This document shows positions 9,701-17,403 of a DNA stretch of 35,476 bases, one piece after another. How positions within the stretch are numbered: position 1 is the first letter of the stretch; every line of letters starts with the position of its first letter. Below the pieces are notes generated by a model. It was not told where the DNA came from. It ran no database searches and worked only from the letters and a program-made list of their open reading frames with translations. The translations under genes and the position numbers were made by a program. The stretch spans positions 1 through 35,476 of the forward strand of contig CACWNW010000038.1 of assembly GCA_902762305.1 (NCBI GenBank). The letters run 5' to 3'. The stretch is from Fibrobacter succinogenes (lineage in GTDB: Bacteria; Fibrobacterota; Fibrobacteria; Fibrobacterales; Fibrobacteraceae).

Positions 9701-9985
9701 CAAACGCCCTATTTCATCATTCTTGCTGCAAGTTTAATGCAATTCTACCCAAAGGATAAAAATTGTGCTCGTATGGCGTTTATAGATGAAGCTTTCTCGG
9801 CCTTGTCTAAGGAACGTATTGAACAGATGGTTCGGTTCCTAGAAGAAAATCACTTTCAGGTGTTCTACGCCGCTCCACCAGAAAAAATAGATAGCATTGG
9901 TAGCCATATTGACAATACTGTTGCACTGTATTCTGATGGAAAATATACCATCGCCGAAGAAGGGTTGCGAAAGGCCGTAGTATGA
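6743..9985 (+). CDS. jetC: Wadjet anti-plasmid system SMC-like ATPase JetC
   Basis: A 1080-residue MukB/SMC-like ATPase that would power DNA loop extrusion in the Wadjet complex. The Walker A is GVNGTGKTT (residues 33-41), the ABC signature is SASGGEK (about 980-986) and the Walker B is in RMAFIDEAF (about 1010-1018). Between the two ATPase halves are long, charged, coiled-coil-like segments (roughly 220-400 and 640-930) flanking a hinge-like globular part near 460-600. An AGGAGG Shine-Dalgarno sequence precedes the ATG. The stop codon overlaps jetD by four bases (ATGA). All catalytic motifs are intact, so the gene looks functional. Confidence 0.93.
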   Translation: MEFRKTAKKLLLLNWSCFQNVCIELGSSTLFTGVNGTGKTTILDAMSYLLFANTQFNRAADDKERTVNAYIHGDRKTNGSDRYLRKDAVVSYIVMEFNSPTEGDFVVGVNIESRSAQDSAESKWFIFQNAKIEDFNFRSIESGKLSVVSGRNLTRKGVPVKASEMLGRDKAKPQIARALGLRVNDGEFKKYVEKILKMMAFKPEKNVEKFVKDSVLVRNDVNSLQSLREQKNHYSEAVQMLENNQKRKELLEKIETATFAYEKQLKYMKIRKMMYSYQFLQKDQQELKQCKIRSKTLELEKGTLEKQKNSVDSELEVARKNLTKVENSNRTLSDSLNDKNNELKKCKDEIEKCESAIADLKNLQIAITQLIPQIENDVQVSRGSQEVLRNLAELGVDHFEKQTRFIEFGDQIKAACEQYSADRVRLEDKKKECINALSDIEKDIKDLQSKKIIFPRDAENAKKIIQDEFGSRSIKSEVRFFAELVEEIKDESWRRAIETFLGRKRYYLIVDDEYCDVALRILKDKKLTNANVVLSDKIPDSDIEKDSAAEILEIQNKAARKYANYLLNGIHLCDTIEELHNHPKGGLMKDGMLTKSYAATMMKINDVVPCLGKNVAEMQLKIKEREKELTSANLQRLIDQINVFSDLLRLCGNIEWDPEEYDFESVEKVPQLKGQLGQIANEIEDLKKSPEMLLAIQEIQMATDKVNNLQNEFSRIDRELGKNESSQNANNQSIATLTQNIETRMADYQGLVQANLEFEKEMLDLYNQMTRQQNNVIVIAEKTIKNALSDLKDKEKFLEDIQLEYNRLAGKDLNERGVAYIWFYREEYRDIANAKLDEAKNKLEVASTKLRNAFLHDFIAELKENIEKAKEEIDVINKELKKIPFGIDFYQFKMEERPDRKIFFDICNNLESYINDPDFFNPQKVSQEKFNADVQKFLDDILQQGSDEMEYSDYRNYFVYDMSIRRKTGEEMNLSQKQGSASGGEKQTPYFIILAASLMQFYPKDKNCARMAFIDEAFSALSKERIEQMVRFLEENHFQVFYAAPPEKIDSIGSHIDNTVALYSDGKYTIAEEGLRKAVV

Positions 9986-11220
9986 ATTTAAATAGTCGTC
10001 AAAAGCTGATTCTAGAAAAACTTTTGCATAAGTATGAAGGTAGCAAAACCTATAAGGGCGAAAACTCTGTTCGTCAGACGTTTTCTATAGCTCCGACAGA
10101 TGTTTACCCCAAATATAACGATGATTTTGAAGATGTAAATTCAATTGAGGATTTTGAAAAAGAGTTAAAGAATCTTGAGTCTGAAAACCTGATTTCTACG
10201 GAAAGCGGAAATCAACATGTTGTAAAAATTTTAGCTAATACATCGGATGATTATTGGTTAAGAGTGCGAGATATTTTAGGTGTAAAGGATAGAAAGCTCC
10301 AACAACAAGAAGAACGTGATTTTTACAGAAGTTTTCTTTCAAAGAATTCGATTATTGTTGATTTCTGCAAAACGCAAATCAATCGTATTGAGGCTGATAA
10401 AAAAGCCGCATACCCTTTGGAAGAATCTGCTAATATCATAAACTTGCTTGATTACATCCTTTCGGATCATCCGGAAATTCTAGAACGCGAACTTTCCATT
10501 GAAGTTCTTCACGATTCAAAATTGTGGGAAAAATCATATCGAACAAAAGTCTGCAAAATTCTCTATGAAAGCGGAAGATTTAATGAAACTGTTGATGGTT
10601 TAGAGGATGCGAAGGAAATTTATGACACAATTTTGGAAATCTTAAATGTTTATAAAAATCCTTCTTACATCTATTTCAAAGGAAGTGCGAAAATAAAATT
10701 TGTTGACGGTCGAATATTAGATGTGATGCAAAATAAGGCTTTGGCCTTACCCTCAACAGAAGTTAGCGATATTGATGAAATTGATATTCTCAACAAAACT
10801 GTGATGACCATTGAAAACCTGACTTCTTTTAATCGAGTGCGAGGTACAGATGTATTCTTCTTGTATTTGAGTGGTTATCATAACAGCGTCAAACAAGTGT
10901 TGTTGAGAAAAATATTTGATCAAAACCGATCAAAGAATATTTTGTATTATCATTTTGGTGATATTGATCCCGATGGCTTTTATATTCTTGATAATCTAAG
11001 AAAAAAGACTGGAATAGATTTTAAGCCGTATTGTATGGACGTTGAAAATCTGGAAAAATACAGGAATTACACCAAGCCTTTTGAGTCCAACGACATTAAG
11101 AAAGCGGAATCTTTAATTGCTGCGGGAGAATATGTTGATGTGACAAAATTTATGCTAAACAATAAAATCAAGCTAGAACAAGAAATTATTAGTTGGATGA
11201 ATCCAGAAATATCTATTTAA
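9982..11220 (+). CDS. jetD: Wadjet anti-plasmid system nuclease subunit JetD
   Basis: A 412-residue protein with the DUF3322/DUF2220 layout of JetD, a topoisomerase VI-like TOPRIM protein that cuts plasmid DNA in Wadjet systems. The TOPRIM signature is visible: the conserved glutamate in TIENLTSF (about residue 277) and the DxD motif in HFGDIDPDG (about 328-330). The N-terminal half would bind DNA. It starts on the ATGA overlap with jetC. It is followed by 68 bases before recQ, which may have its own promoter. Confidence 0.92.
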   Translation: MNLNSRQKLILEKLLHKYEGSKTYKGENSVRQTFSIAPTDVYPKYNDDFEDVNSIEDFEKELKNLESENLISTESGNQHVVKILANTSDDYWLRVRDILGVKDRKLQQQEERDFYRSFLSKNSIIVDFCKTQINRIEADKKAAYPLEESANIINLLDYILSDHPEILERELSIEVLHDSKLWEKSYRTKVCKILYESGRFNETVDGLEDAKEIYDTILEILNVYKNPSYIYFKGSAKIKFVDGRILDVMQNKALALPSTEVSDIDEIDILNKTVMTIENLTSFNRVRGTDVFFLYLSGYHNSVKQVLLRKIFDQNRSKNILYYHFGDIDPDGFYILDNLRKKTGIDFKPYCMDVENLEKYRNYTKPFESNDIKKAESLIAAGEYVDVTKFMLNNKIKLEQEIISWMNPEISI

Positions 11221-11288
11221 TTGACCATTTGTAAAGATGCGTCAAAAATAGATTAGATCTAGGTGGTGGAAAAGAAGGTGCTTTTCAA

Positions 11289-13373
11289 ATGCAAGATCCA
11301 AAGCAAATTTTAAAGATGGTTTTTGGCTATAAAAGCTTTCGTCCGTTGCAGGAAGAAATTGTAAATCATATTCTTTCTCACAAAGATGCTTTGGTCCTTA
11401 TGCCAACTGGCGGTGGTAAATCCATTTGCTATCAAATTCCGGCTTTGATTTCTGAGGGAACAACAGTGGTCGTTTCTCCATTGATTTCTCTTATGAAGGA
11501 TCAGGTAGATGCTCTCAAAGCAAATGGCGTTATGGCTGCGGCGCTTAATAGCGCCAATAGTGAAGATGAAATAATTTCTATTCGCTCTCAAATTAAATCT
11601 GGAAAGCTGAAAATTCTCTATATTTCGCCAGAACGTCTACAGAGAGAAACCCCATGGATGCAACAGATGAAGATTTCTTTATTTGCAATTGACGAAGCTC
11701 ATTGCATTTCTCAATGGGGGCATGATTTTAGGCCTGAATATGCACAGCTTGGAAGACTTCGTAAGGAATTTCCGAAAGCAACAATTGTTGCTTTAACTGC
11801 GACGGCTGATAAATTAACAAAAGAAGATATTGTAAAGCAGCTTTGTCTTCGGAATTATCAATTATTTGTGAGCTCATTTGACCGACCGAATCTAAGCTTA
11901 GATGTTCGTCGAGGATATACGAGTCGAGAAAAACTAAAGGCAATTCTCTCTATTATATCGAAACATGAAAATGAATCGGGAATTATCTATTGCCTTTCGC
12001 GAAAAAATACAGAAATGATAGCGGCAAAGCTTGTTAGTGAAGGTGTTGCTGCTGAGGCTTATCATGCAGGAATGTCAACTGAAGAACGAAATAAAATTCA
12101 GGAAGATTTTGTCAATGACAGAATTAATGTTGTTTGTGCAACCATAGCCTTTGGAATGGGAATTGACAAGAGTAATGTTCGATTTGTAATTCACTATAAT
12201 TTACCAAAGAGCATAGAAAGTTTTTATCAAGAAATTGGTCGTGCGGGTCGAGATGGGCTTCCTTCGGAAACGGTGCTTTTCTATAGCATTCAAGATATGA
12301 TAACGCTAAGAAATTTTGTTAGCGATAGCGGTCAAAAGGAAATAAACGCGGAAAAGCTCGATCGTATGGAGGAATACGCTAATTCTTTAGTATGTCGCAG
12401 ACGTATTCTGCTCAACTATTTTGGGGAATATAGTAGCCAGAATTGTGGTAACTGCGATGTTTGCAGGCATCCGCCTCAGCGTTTCAATGGCTCCATTCTT
12501 GTTCAAAAAGCCCTTTCTGCCATAAAGCGGTCTGGTGAAAAAATTGGGTTTACCACAACGGCAGAAATACTCAAAGGCTTTCGTAGTGATGAAATTCTCA
12601 AGAATGGTTACGACAAAATGAAGACTTTTGGTTCGGGCGAAAAGACAACGCTCAAACATTGGCGAGACTACCTGCTTCAAATGTTGCAATTGGGTTATTT
12701 AGAGATTGCTTACAACGAGTCAAATCATCTTAAGATAACGAAAAGTGGTTATGATGTTCTTTTTGGAAAAAGGGATGCTGAACTTGCCGTAGTAAAAGAT
12801 GCTGAATGTAAACAAGATAATAAACCCAAAGCCATATTGTTTAAATCGTTAAAATTTAATCAAAACCAATCGGAGGATAATCTAACAGGAAAGATTGATA
12901 AGGTCTTGTTTGATTCGTTAAAAAAAGTCCGCAAAGCGATTGCTGATGAAAACAGTTGGCCTGCATATGTAGTTCTTTCTGATAGAACATTAAAAGAGAT
13001 GACGGTGTCAAAACCCAAAACGGTTGACGATTTATATGGTGTTTTTGGCTTTGGCGAACGGAAAATAAAGAATTTTGGGCAGAAATTTATTGAAGCTATA
13101 TTGGAGTATTCTGGACAAGAAAATTATGATAATGCTTTTTCGAAAGGTAATGAGATAAAAACAAGTGAAGAAGTAAAAGAATTCTCGGTTATTGATGAAC
13201 AAAGGTCTCTTTATGCAAATGCTTACGCTCCATGGACTACAGAGGATGATCTTGTGCTGGAGAAAAAATACAGACAAGGTTTGTCGATAAACGACTTGGC
13301 TGTAGAATTTGAGCGTGGAAATGGGGCTATCCGTTCAAGACTGAAAAAACTTGGACTTTTGGAGAAAGATTGA
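11289..13373 (+). CDS. recQ: RecQ-type DNA helicase with C-terminal HTH-like extension
   Basis: ATP-dependent 3'-5' DNA helicase of the RecQ family, 694 residues. Motif I is MPTGGGKS (residues 38-45), the DEAH box is at 135-138 in [16 protein letters not shown], and motif VI is in [10 protein letters not shown]. The zinc-binding cysteines are C369, C386, C389 and C392. A winged-helix-like RQC region follows, then an HRDC-like domain at about 540-620. The last 50 residues ([13 protein letters not shown] ... [12 protein letters not shown]) resemble a Myb/SANT-like helix-turn-helix seen in some accessory helicases. AT-rich like the jet genes and followed by a terminator. It may be an island-specific helicase rather than the cell's core RecQ. 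Confidence 0.9.
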   Translation: MQDPKQILKMVFGYKSFRPLQEEIVNHILSHKDALVLMPTGGGKSICYQIPALISEGTTVVVSPLISLMKDQVDALKANGVMAAALNSANSEDEIISIRSQIKSGKLKILYISPERLQRETPWMQQMKISLFAIDEAHCISQWGHDFRPEYAQLGRLRKEFPKATIVALTATADKLTKEDIVKQLCLRNYQLFVSSFDRPNLSLDVRRGYTSREKLKAILSIISKHENESGIIYCLSRKNTEMIAAKLVSEGVAAEAYHAGMSTEERNKIQEDFVNDRINVVCATIAFGMGIDKSNVRFVIHYNLPKSIESFYQEIGRAGRDGLPSETVLFYSIQDMITLRNFVSDSGQKEINAEKLDRMEEYANSLVCRRRILLNYFGEYSSQNCGNCDVCRHPPQRFNGSILVQKALSAIKRSGEKIGFTTTAEILKGFRSDEILKNGYDKMKTFGSGEKTTLKHWRDYLLQMLQLGYLEIAYNESNHLKITKSGYDVLFGKRDAELAVVKDAECKQDNKPKAILFKSLKFNQNQSEDNLTGKIDKVLFDSLKKVRKAIADENSWPAYVVLSDRTLKEMTVSKPKTVDDLYGVFGFGERKIKNFGQKFIEAILEYSGQENYDNAFSKGNEIKTSEEVKEFSVIDEQRSLYANAYAPWTTEDDLVLEKKYRQGLSINDLAVEFERGNGAIRSRLKKLGLLEKD

Positions 13374-13434
13374 TCTGTATTGTAAAATAAGAATAAAAAA
13401 ACGCATTTGCGTTAGGGATAGTGACCCCTTGGGG

Positions 13435-13454
13435 CGGCACTTTGGTGCCGTTTT
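13435..13454 (+). terminator. Rho-independent terminator after recQ
   Basis: The stem CGGCAC/GTGCCG (13435-13440 and 13445-13450) has a four-base loop and is followed by TTTT. A second palindrome, AACGCATTTGCGTT (13400-13413), lies between it and the recQ stop codon. Confidence 0.7.
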
Positions 13455-13531
13455 AGGAGGCGGGTGGCGAGCGAAGCGCTGACGGCAGCCCATAAAATAT
13501 AGCCCGACCCACGCTAGTGGGGAACGCCCAA

Positions 13532-13924
13532 ATGCAAAAGGGCGAACCGTTGCAGAAACCTCCTCGGCTCGGACTTGTTTCTACCGACGAACCGTTCCAG
13601 AAACTCTTTAACCAGGGCATGATTCTTGCCTTCGCTTACGAAGATGCCGCTGGCTCCAAGGTCCCGACCGACGAAGTGGAAGAAAAGAACGGCAAGTTCT
13701 TCAAGAAGGGTACTGACATCGAGCTCAAGCAGATCGTGGCGAAGATGAGTAAGTCCCTCAAGAACGTGGTGAACCCCGATGATGTCGTGCGCGACTATGG
13801 TGCCGACAGCCTTCGTTTGTACGAAATGTTCATGGGCCCGCTGGACGCCGTGAAGCCGTGGCAGACCAAGGGCATCGAAGGCATGTTGTGGATGAAACCG
13901 CTCCGGAAGCTATCGAGAAGGTGA
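13532..13924 (+). pseudogene. leuS: Truncated second copy of leuS, part before the frame break
   Basis: From 13568 this is a second version of LeuRS residues from about 609 ([13 protein letters not shown]) through KMSKS to GIEGM. The first 12 residues after the ATG at 13532 are unrelated to LeuRS, so the synthetase homology begins abruptly and the catalytic Rossmann domain is missing. The frame breaks at exactly the same base as in copy 1 and ends with a TGA at 13922-13924. It cannot be a functional synthetase alone. It probably marks the old leuS 3' end displaced by island insertion, or a donor fragment. Confidence 0.85.
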
Positions 13925-14370
13925 TGCACCAGACCGTCATCAAGGTCACGAACGACATCGAGAACATGAGCTTCAACACAGCGATTAGCCAGCTGATGAT
14001 CTTCAACAACGAAATGATGAAGATGGACAAGCGCTACCGCGAACCGTGCGAAACGTTCGTCAAGTTGCTGCACCCGTTCGCCCCACATATCGCCGAAGAA
14101 ATGTGGAGCATCCTCGGACACAACGAATCGCTCACGAACGTCGCCTGGCCCGAAGCCGACCACTCCAAGGCTGTGGAAAACACCGTGGAAGTCGTGTTCC
14201 AGGTGAACGGCAAGGTCCGCGCGAAGGCCTCCGTTGCCAAGGACATGGACAAGGCCGCTTTGGAAAAGCTCGCCATGGAAAATGAACGCATGAAAGAGTT
14301 CATGAAGGGAATGACCGTCGTCAAATCGATTGTCGTGCCCGGCAAGCTCGTGAATATTGTGGTGAAGTAA
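13858..14370 (+). pseudogene. leuS: Second copy of the leuS C-terminal part
   Basis: Same 170-codon frame as 2115-2627, with homologous sequence from 13885 onward ([13 protein letters not shown]). The protein differs from copy 1 at about five positions although roughly 40 silent changes separate the DNA in this part. An ATG at 13924 overlaps the upstream TGA, as in copy 1. Lacking an N-terminal half next to it, it is annotated as a fragment. It could in principle supply a C-terminal LeuRS piece in trans, but nothing here shows that. Confidence 0.8.
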
Positions 14371-14393
14371 AACCCGACCCCGCCTTTATAATC

Positions 14394-14421
14394 ACGCCCA
14401 CTCATTGAGTGGGCGTCTTTT
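14394..14421 (+). terminator. Terminator of leuS copy 2
   Basis: The same ACGCCCACTCA/TGAGTGGGCGT stem as copy 1 (14394-14404 and 14406-14416), followed by CTTTTG. It lies just before the convergent end of the abiE toxin gene at 14428. Confidence 0.8.
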
Positions 14422-14427
14422 GTGTCC

Positions 14428-15282
14428 CTAAGACCCCGAACTGCTAAAAATACTGCTAAGGACTTCTTTGCATGCTTCAATCGTTGCTTTAAACGTGATG
14501 CCTTTTGCAAACGAAGATTTTTTTGCGTAGTTCTTCCAGCGGGTTTGAAGAATGTCGCTCTTTGAAATTTCTTCCAGAATCAAAAGAGATTTTTCTCTTT
14601 CAAAGGGCGTCTTGCGGTATTGACATGTTGTTTCAAAAGATTTCCTCAAATCAGGAATGCTGATTTTACGCCATTGTAATTGATGAATAATATAAATGTC
14701 GTAATAGTCTTTGCATCGGCTATTGAGCAATCCTCGGAACAGAATAGTTTGAAGTTTTTCTGCAACAACTGTTTCTAGGTTGTATGCTCGGAACGCAATG
14801 GTTTCATGGCTGATGAGGCTTTGGTAGGAGTATTCGATATCTTTTGGCGTAATAGGATCGCCCGTGGCGACGTCGACATGGAAACTTTGTCTGACGTTCT
14901 CTAGGTGCCCGGTCAAAAGAATGGAAAATCCGCCATAGGCGTCTTCGTTGCGGATAGGAGAAATATCGCTTATTTCAAAAGTGATAGAATCGTCTGCATC
15001 GATTGCGATGATGTCGGTGAAAATTTCCTTCAATCTATTCTCATTCATGGTTTCCTTTCTCAAAAGGAAATCAATGTCGGCAGTATAGCGGTTCTTTACG
15101 CCGAGCAATGTGGCGAGATAGAATCCGCCCTTGAAAACGAATTTGTCTGCGTGTATTGACTTTGCGAGTCTTGAAATGAAAGCGTCGAAAAAGAACGATA
15201 CAAGCAGGACGTTGGCGTGGACGCCCATTTCTTTGGAAAGATTGTTGATTCTCGCTTGCAGGGAGTTCTTGTTAATCTTCAT
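14428..15282 (-). CDS. abiEii: AbiEii-type nucleotidyltransferase toxin
   Basis: A 284-residue protein of the AbiEii/AbiGii nucleotidyltransferase family, the toxin of type IV AbiE toxin-antitoxin and abortive-infection systems; family members transfer nucleotides to tRNA or other RNAs. The polymerase-beta-like motif is visible as KGGFYLATLLG (51-61) and DID (69-71). A second acidic motif follows in HVDVATGD, and a third conserved element in TVVAEKLQTIL. It is the second gene of its operon and overlaps the antitoxin gene by 11 bases. It lies directly outside the leuS duplication, so it forms a second defence module beside the Wadjet island. AT-rich. Confidence 0.85.
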   Translation of the reverse strand: MKINKNSLQARINNLSKEMGVHANVLLVSFFFDAFISRLAKSIHADKFVFKGGFYLATLLGVKNRYTADIDFLLRKETMNENRLKEIFTDIIAIDADDSITFEISDISPIRNEDAYGGFSILLTGHLENVRQSFHVDVATGDPITPKDIEYSYQSLISHETIAFRAYNLETVVAEKLQTILFRGLLNSRCKDYYDIYIIHQLQWRKISIPDLRKSFETTCQYRKTPFEREKSLLILEEISKSDILQTRWKNYAKKSSFAKGITFKATIEACKEVLSSIFSSSGS

Positions 15283-15880
15283 TCAATACCACCGTCATAA
15301 GTTCCGCCACCTTGCTTTCTATTTTCAAAGCCTGTGCATAGCGGAGAAGATTGTGGGTGTTCTTGTTTTTTGACTTTGCGTAAAGTTTGAGTGCCTTGCC
15401 GTAAATTTCCGCATCAATCTTTTGACTGTTCTTGATGATGTCGCATAGTGTTCGTTCCATATCGTAGCATTCCACCAGATGTCCAAGCGAAGTCTTGATT
15501 TTGCAAATTCCCAATTTGTAGGTTTTTTCGTGGGAATCCGTGTGGATTGCGACAGAAGGGTTCGGTGAGAATGGTCGGTAGTTCTTGGGACCGGTCACTT
15601 CGAAGTAATCTGGGAGCTGGTCCGTTAGCCCATGCAAGAATAGTGCGGAAACGTATGAAAAGATGAATTTGGGATATTTGTATTGAAACACAAGGTAATC
15701 GTCCCGGATCCATTGCTCCTGGGCGTAAAAACCCTTATCTATCTTGACAAGACCCTGCTTTCGCACGAGATCGGTCAAGAACCACGAAGGAATCTTGTGG
15801 GTGTCGACTTGCTTTCGCGTGATATAGCCGCTGTTTGCGTTCAGCATTTTTTCCAGTTTCTTCTCGTTTGTTTCTTGCAT
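15272..15880 (-). CDS. abiEi: AbiEi-type antitoxin / transcriptional regulator
   Basis: A 202-residue protein matching the AbiEi antitoxin layout: an N-terminal winged helix (residues about 10-60, with SGYITRKQVDT and GLVKIDKGFYA) and a C-terminal domain of the AbiEi_3/4 type (FIFSYVSALFLHGL, ECYDMERTLCDII). Such proteins repress their own operon and neutralise the AbiEii nucleotidyltransferase. The start is the ATG at 15880. It precedes and overlaps abiEii, the usual order. Confidence 0.82.
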   Translation of the reverse strand: MQETNEKKLEKMLNANSGYITRKQVDTHKIPSWFLTDLVRKQGLVKIDKGFYAQEQWIRDDYLVFQYKYPKFIFSYVSALFLHGLTDQLPDYFEVTGPKNYRPFSPNPSVAIHTDSHEKTYKLGICKIKTSLGHLVECYDMERTLCDIIKNSQKIDAEIYGKALKLYAKSKNKNTHNLLRYAQALKIESKVAELMTVVLNED

Positions 15881-15898
15881 TTCAAACCAAATATATAA

Positions 15899-15920
15899 TA
15901 AAATGGTTGAAAAGGCAAGT
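15899..15920. repeat. 22-bp direct repeat, left copy
   Basis: A block containing AAAATGGTTGAAAA and GCAAGT that recurs at 16183-16204 with one mismatch. The pair flanks about 260 bp containing membrane-tail repeat copy 2, so it may be the footprint of an insertion or a recombination. Confidence 0.6.
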
Positions 15921-15932
15921 TTTTATTTCTTT

Positions 15933-16061
15933 TTAACCGCTACAGAACATTAAAGATGCGAAAATCCCCACGAAAATCAGGAACGGCAACACTTTCAACA
16001 GCAAGGTGATGGCGCAGGCGTCCCCTGCGTCGCCAGCCCGCAACGCCTCGGCTTTTGTCAC
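15933..16061 (-). CDS. Small membrane peptide (tail repeat, copy 2)
   Basis: An open frame of 42 codons from a GTG at 16061. It is polar at the start (AEALRAGDAGDA), then one clear transmembrane segment (AITLLLKVLPFLIFVGIF), and ends in MFCSG. Three related copies occur in this window, all on the minus strand and all in gaps between genes; this is the only one whose frame is intact over the whole repeat. The codon frame of the hydrophobic tail is kept in all three. I do not recognise the family. It may be the surviving 3' end of a larger gene or a free-standing single-pass peptide. Confidence 0.35.
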   Translation of the reverse strand: MTKAEALRAGDAGDACAITLLLKVLPFLIFVGIFASLMFCSG

Positions 16062-16107
16062 CAAAGAATCGTGAGTTCGGAGGAAAATGTTGCAAGTTCG
16101 GAGAAAA

Positions 16108-16296
16108 CTATGCGGCGAGGTCTAATGTCTCGTTTCGCAGTTTCTGCTCACTCGCTACTTGCGTTTTAAACTTGATGCACGGTAAAATGGTTGAAAAAGC
16201 AAGTGATACTAGCCCGATGAGAATTAATATAGCTTTTTTAGCATGACGGCACAATAAATACGTGCCAAGAGCCTTCGTCTTTCCCTTTTTCGACAT
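16108..16296 (-). CDS. Possible small single-pass membrane protein overlapping fic
   Basis: An open frame of 62 codons whose middle part is hydrophobic (AILILIGLVSLAFSTIL) between basic and charged flanks. Its ATG at 16296 lies inside the 3' end of the fic gene in another frame, so the first 20 residues are suspect. The right-hand 22-bp repeat lies within it. No family recognised; it may be a remnant. Confidence 0.25.
   Translation of the reverse strand: MSKKGKTKALGTYLLCRHAKKAILILIGLVSLAFSTILPCIKFKTQVASEQKLRNETLDLAA
16183..16204. repeat. 22-bp direct repeat, right copy
   Basis: Partner of 15899-15920 with 21 of 22 bases identical and the same orientation. Confidence 0.6.
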
Positions 16297-17317
16297 AGTG
16301 TTTGTCTATAAGGCTCTGCACCAGTTTTTTGACAGAGGTTGGCTGCAAACCAAGTTTACGTTGTATGTCGGCTAGCGTCAGCACGGGCTCGCTTTGCATC
16401 ATGTTCAAGATTTTTCCGTAGTTCGGCGTACGGAACTCGATGCATTCGCCGTCGTACCACCAGAGATTTTCTCCGCGTTTGGTCACGAATAAAACGTCTG
16501 CATAGACTTCTTGAGCGACGATGTTGTGGAAGTACCGAAGGAAAGGGCTGATGGATCGAATTGATGCTTTTGCTCCGTCACTTGGAGCAGACCCAACAGC
16601 CAAATCTGTTGAGTGCAAGGCTTCTAGGTATTCCGTTTTTTTGCGACTCCGAATGACAATCATCGGAATATCGTGCTTTGCCAAGATGTAGTTCACCAAT
16701 AGTCGCGCGATACGTCCGTTTCCGTCTTCGAACGGGTGGATTCGAATATAACGGTAATGGAACAGCGCCGCCAATTCGATAGGCGAATGCTTTCCCTTTT
16801 TTTCTGCCTCGTTATACCAATCAACAAGATCAGTCATCAGGGCGGGAGTCTCTTCAGGCGAAGCGTATTCGAACCTGTCGCCGTAGCGGGTGATGACGCT
16901 GTTCGGGCGCGTCTTGTATTGCCCTGCGTGAACAGTGTATCCGATTTGCATCCCGTCGGGCAGGGCGCGGTGGACTTCGTAATCTTCGCGCAAAAGAGTG
17001 CGGTGCAGTCCGCGTATGAAATTCTGGGTGAGCGGCGAATCCTTGATGCGGGACTCCGCCTCCATCATCTTGAGGGACACCTCGCTTGCGACCATCTCTT
17101 GCACGCTTCTCACGTTCGCTTCGCCAATGACCTTCCCGAAGAGCAGAAGTATTTCGGTCTGCCCGTAGGTGAGCGTGTTGCCCTCGATATGGTTGCTGTT
17201 GTAGTTGAAATCCACCGAAAAACGGCGGGCAAGTCTAGCCTTGTCGTCATCGGAAATTGGCTGGATTTTACGCCATGCTTCGAGGGCCTTGTCTAGGGTC
17301 AGGTATCTCACATTCAT
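16238..17317 (-). CDS. Fic family protein (AMP-transferase type) with N-terminal inhibitory motif
   Basis: A 359-residue Fic-domain protein. The catalytic motif HPFEDGNGRIAR is at residues 194-205, with the catalytic histidine at 194. The inhibitory motif SxxxEG is at residues 41-46 (SNHIEG), placing it in the class where the inhibitory helix precedes the Fic core in the same chain. Family members transfer AMP or another nucleotide moiety to target proteins. The C-terminal part (LTLADIQRKLGLQ ... SLIDKHYVEK) looks like a winged helix, suggesting DNA binding or self-regulation. The start is the ATG at 17317 (MNVRYLTLDKA); the ORF could extend 79 codons upstream, but that part is a different-frame reading of membrane-tail repeat copy 3. 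Confidence 0.88.
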   Translation of the reverse strand: MNVRYLTLDKALEAWRKIQPISDDDKARLARRFSVDFNYNSNHIEGNTLTYGQTEILLLFGKVIGEANVRSVQEMVASEVSLKMMEAESRIKDSPLTQNFIRGLHRTLLREDYEVHRALPDGMQIGYTVHAGQYKTRPNSVITRYGDRFEYASPEETPALMTDLVDWYNEAEKKGKHSPIELAALFHYRYIRIHPFEDGNGRIARLLVNYILAKHDIPMIVIRSRKKTEYLEALHSTDLAVGSAPSDGAKASIRSISPFLRYFHNIVAQEVYADVLFVTKRGENLWWYDGECIEFRTPNYGKILNMMQSEPVLTLADIQRKLGLQPTSVKKLVQSLIDKHYVEKGKDEGSWHVFIVPSC

Positions 17318-17403
17318 AAATATAACCAAAATCTTGCTGAAAAGGTAGTGTGATATAGCCCTTTTTGATGACATTTTTACTAAAAACGCCAAAAAGCTCT
17401 TCT

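Larger units (their letters stand above)
13568..14421 (+). repeat. leuS 3'-end duplication, copy 2 (with terminator)
   Basis: Direct repeat of 1825-2706. The homology starts at CTCGG in the LeuRS catalytic-domain region and ends with the terminator hairpin. It marks the right-hand edge of the AT-rich ATPase-Wadjet-recQ segment. Confidence 0.9.

Noticed and set aside
13400-13530. Possible attachment site or tRNA-like sequence before leuS copy 2
   Set aside because: Only terminator-like hairpins were found; no cloverleaf and no matching core at the left end of the island.
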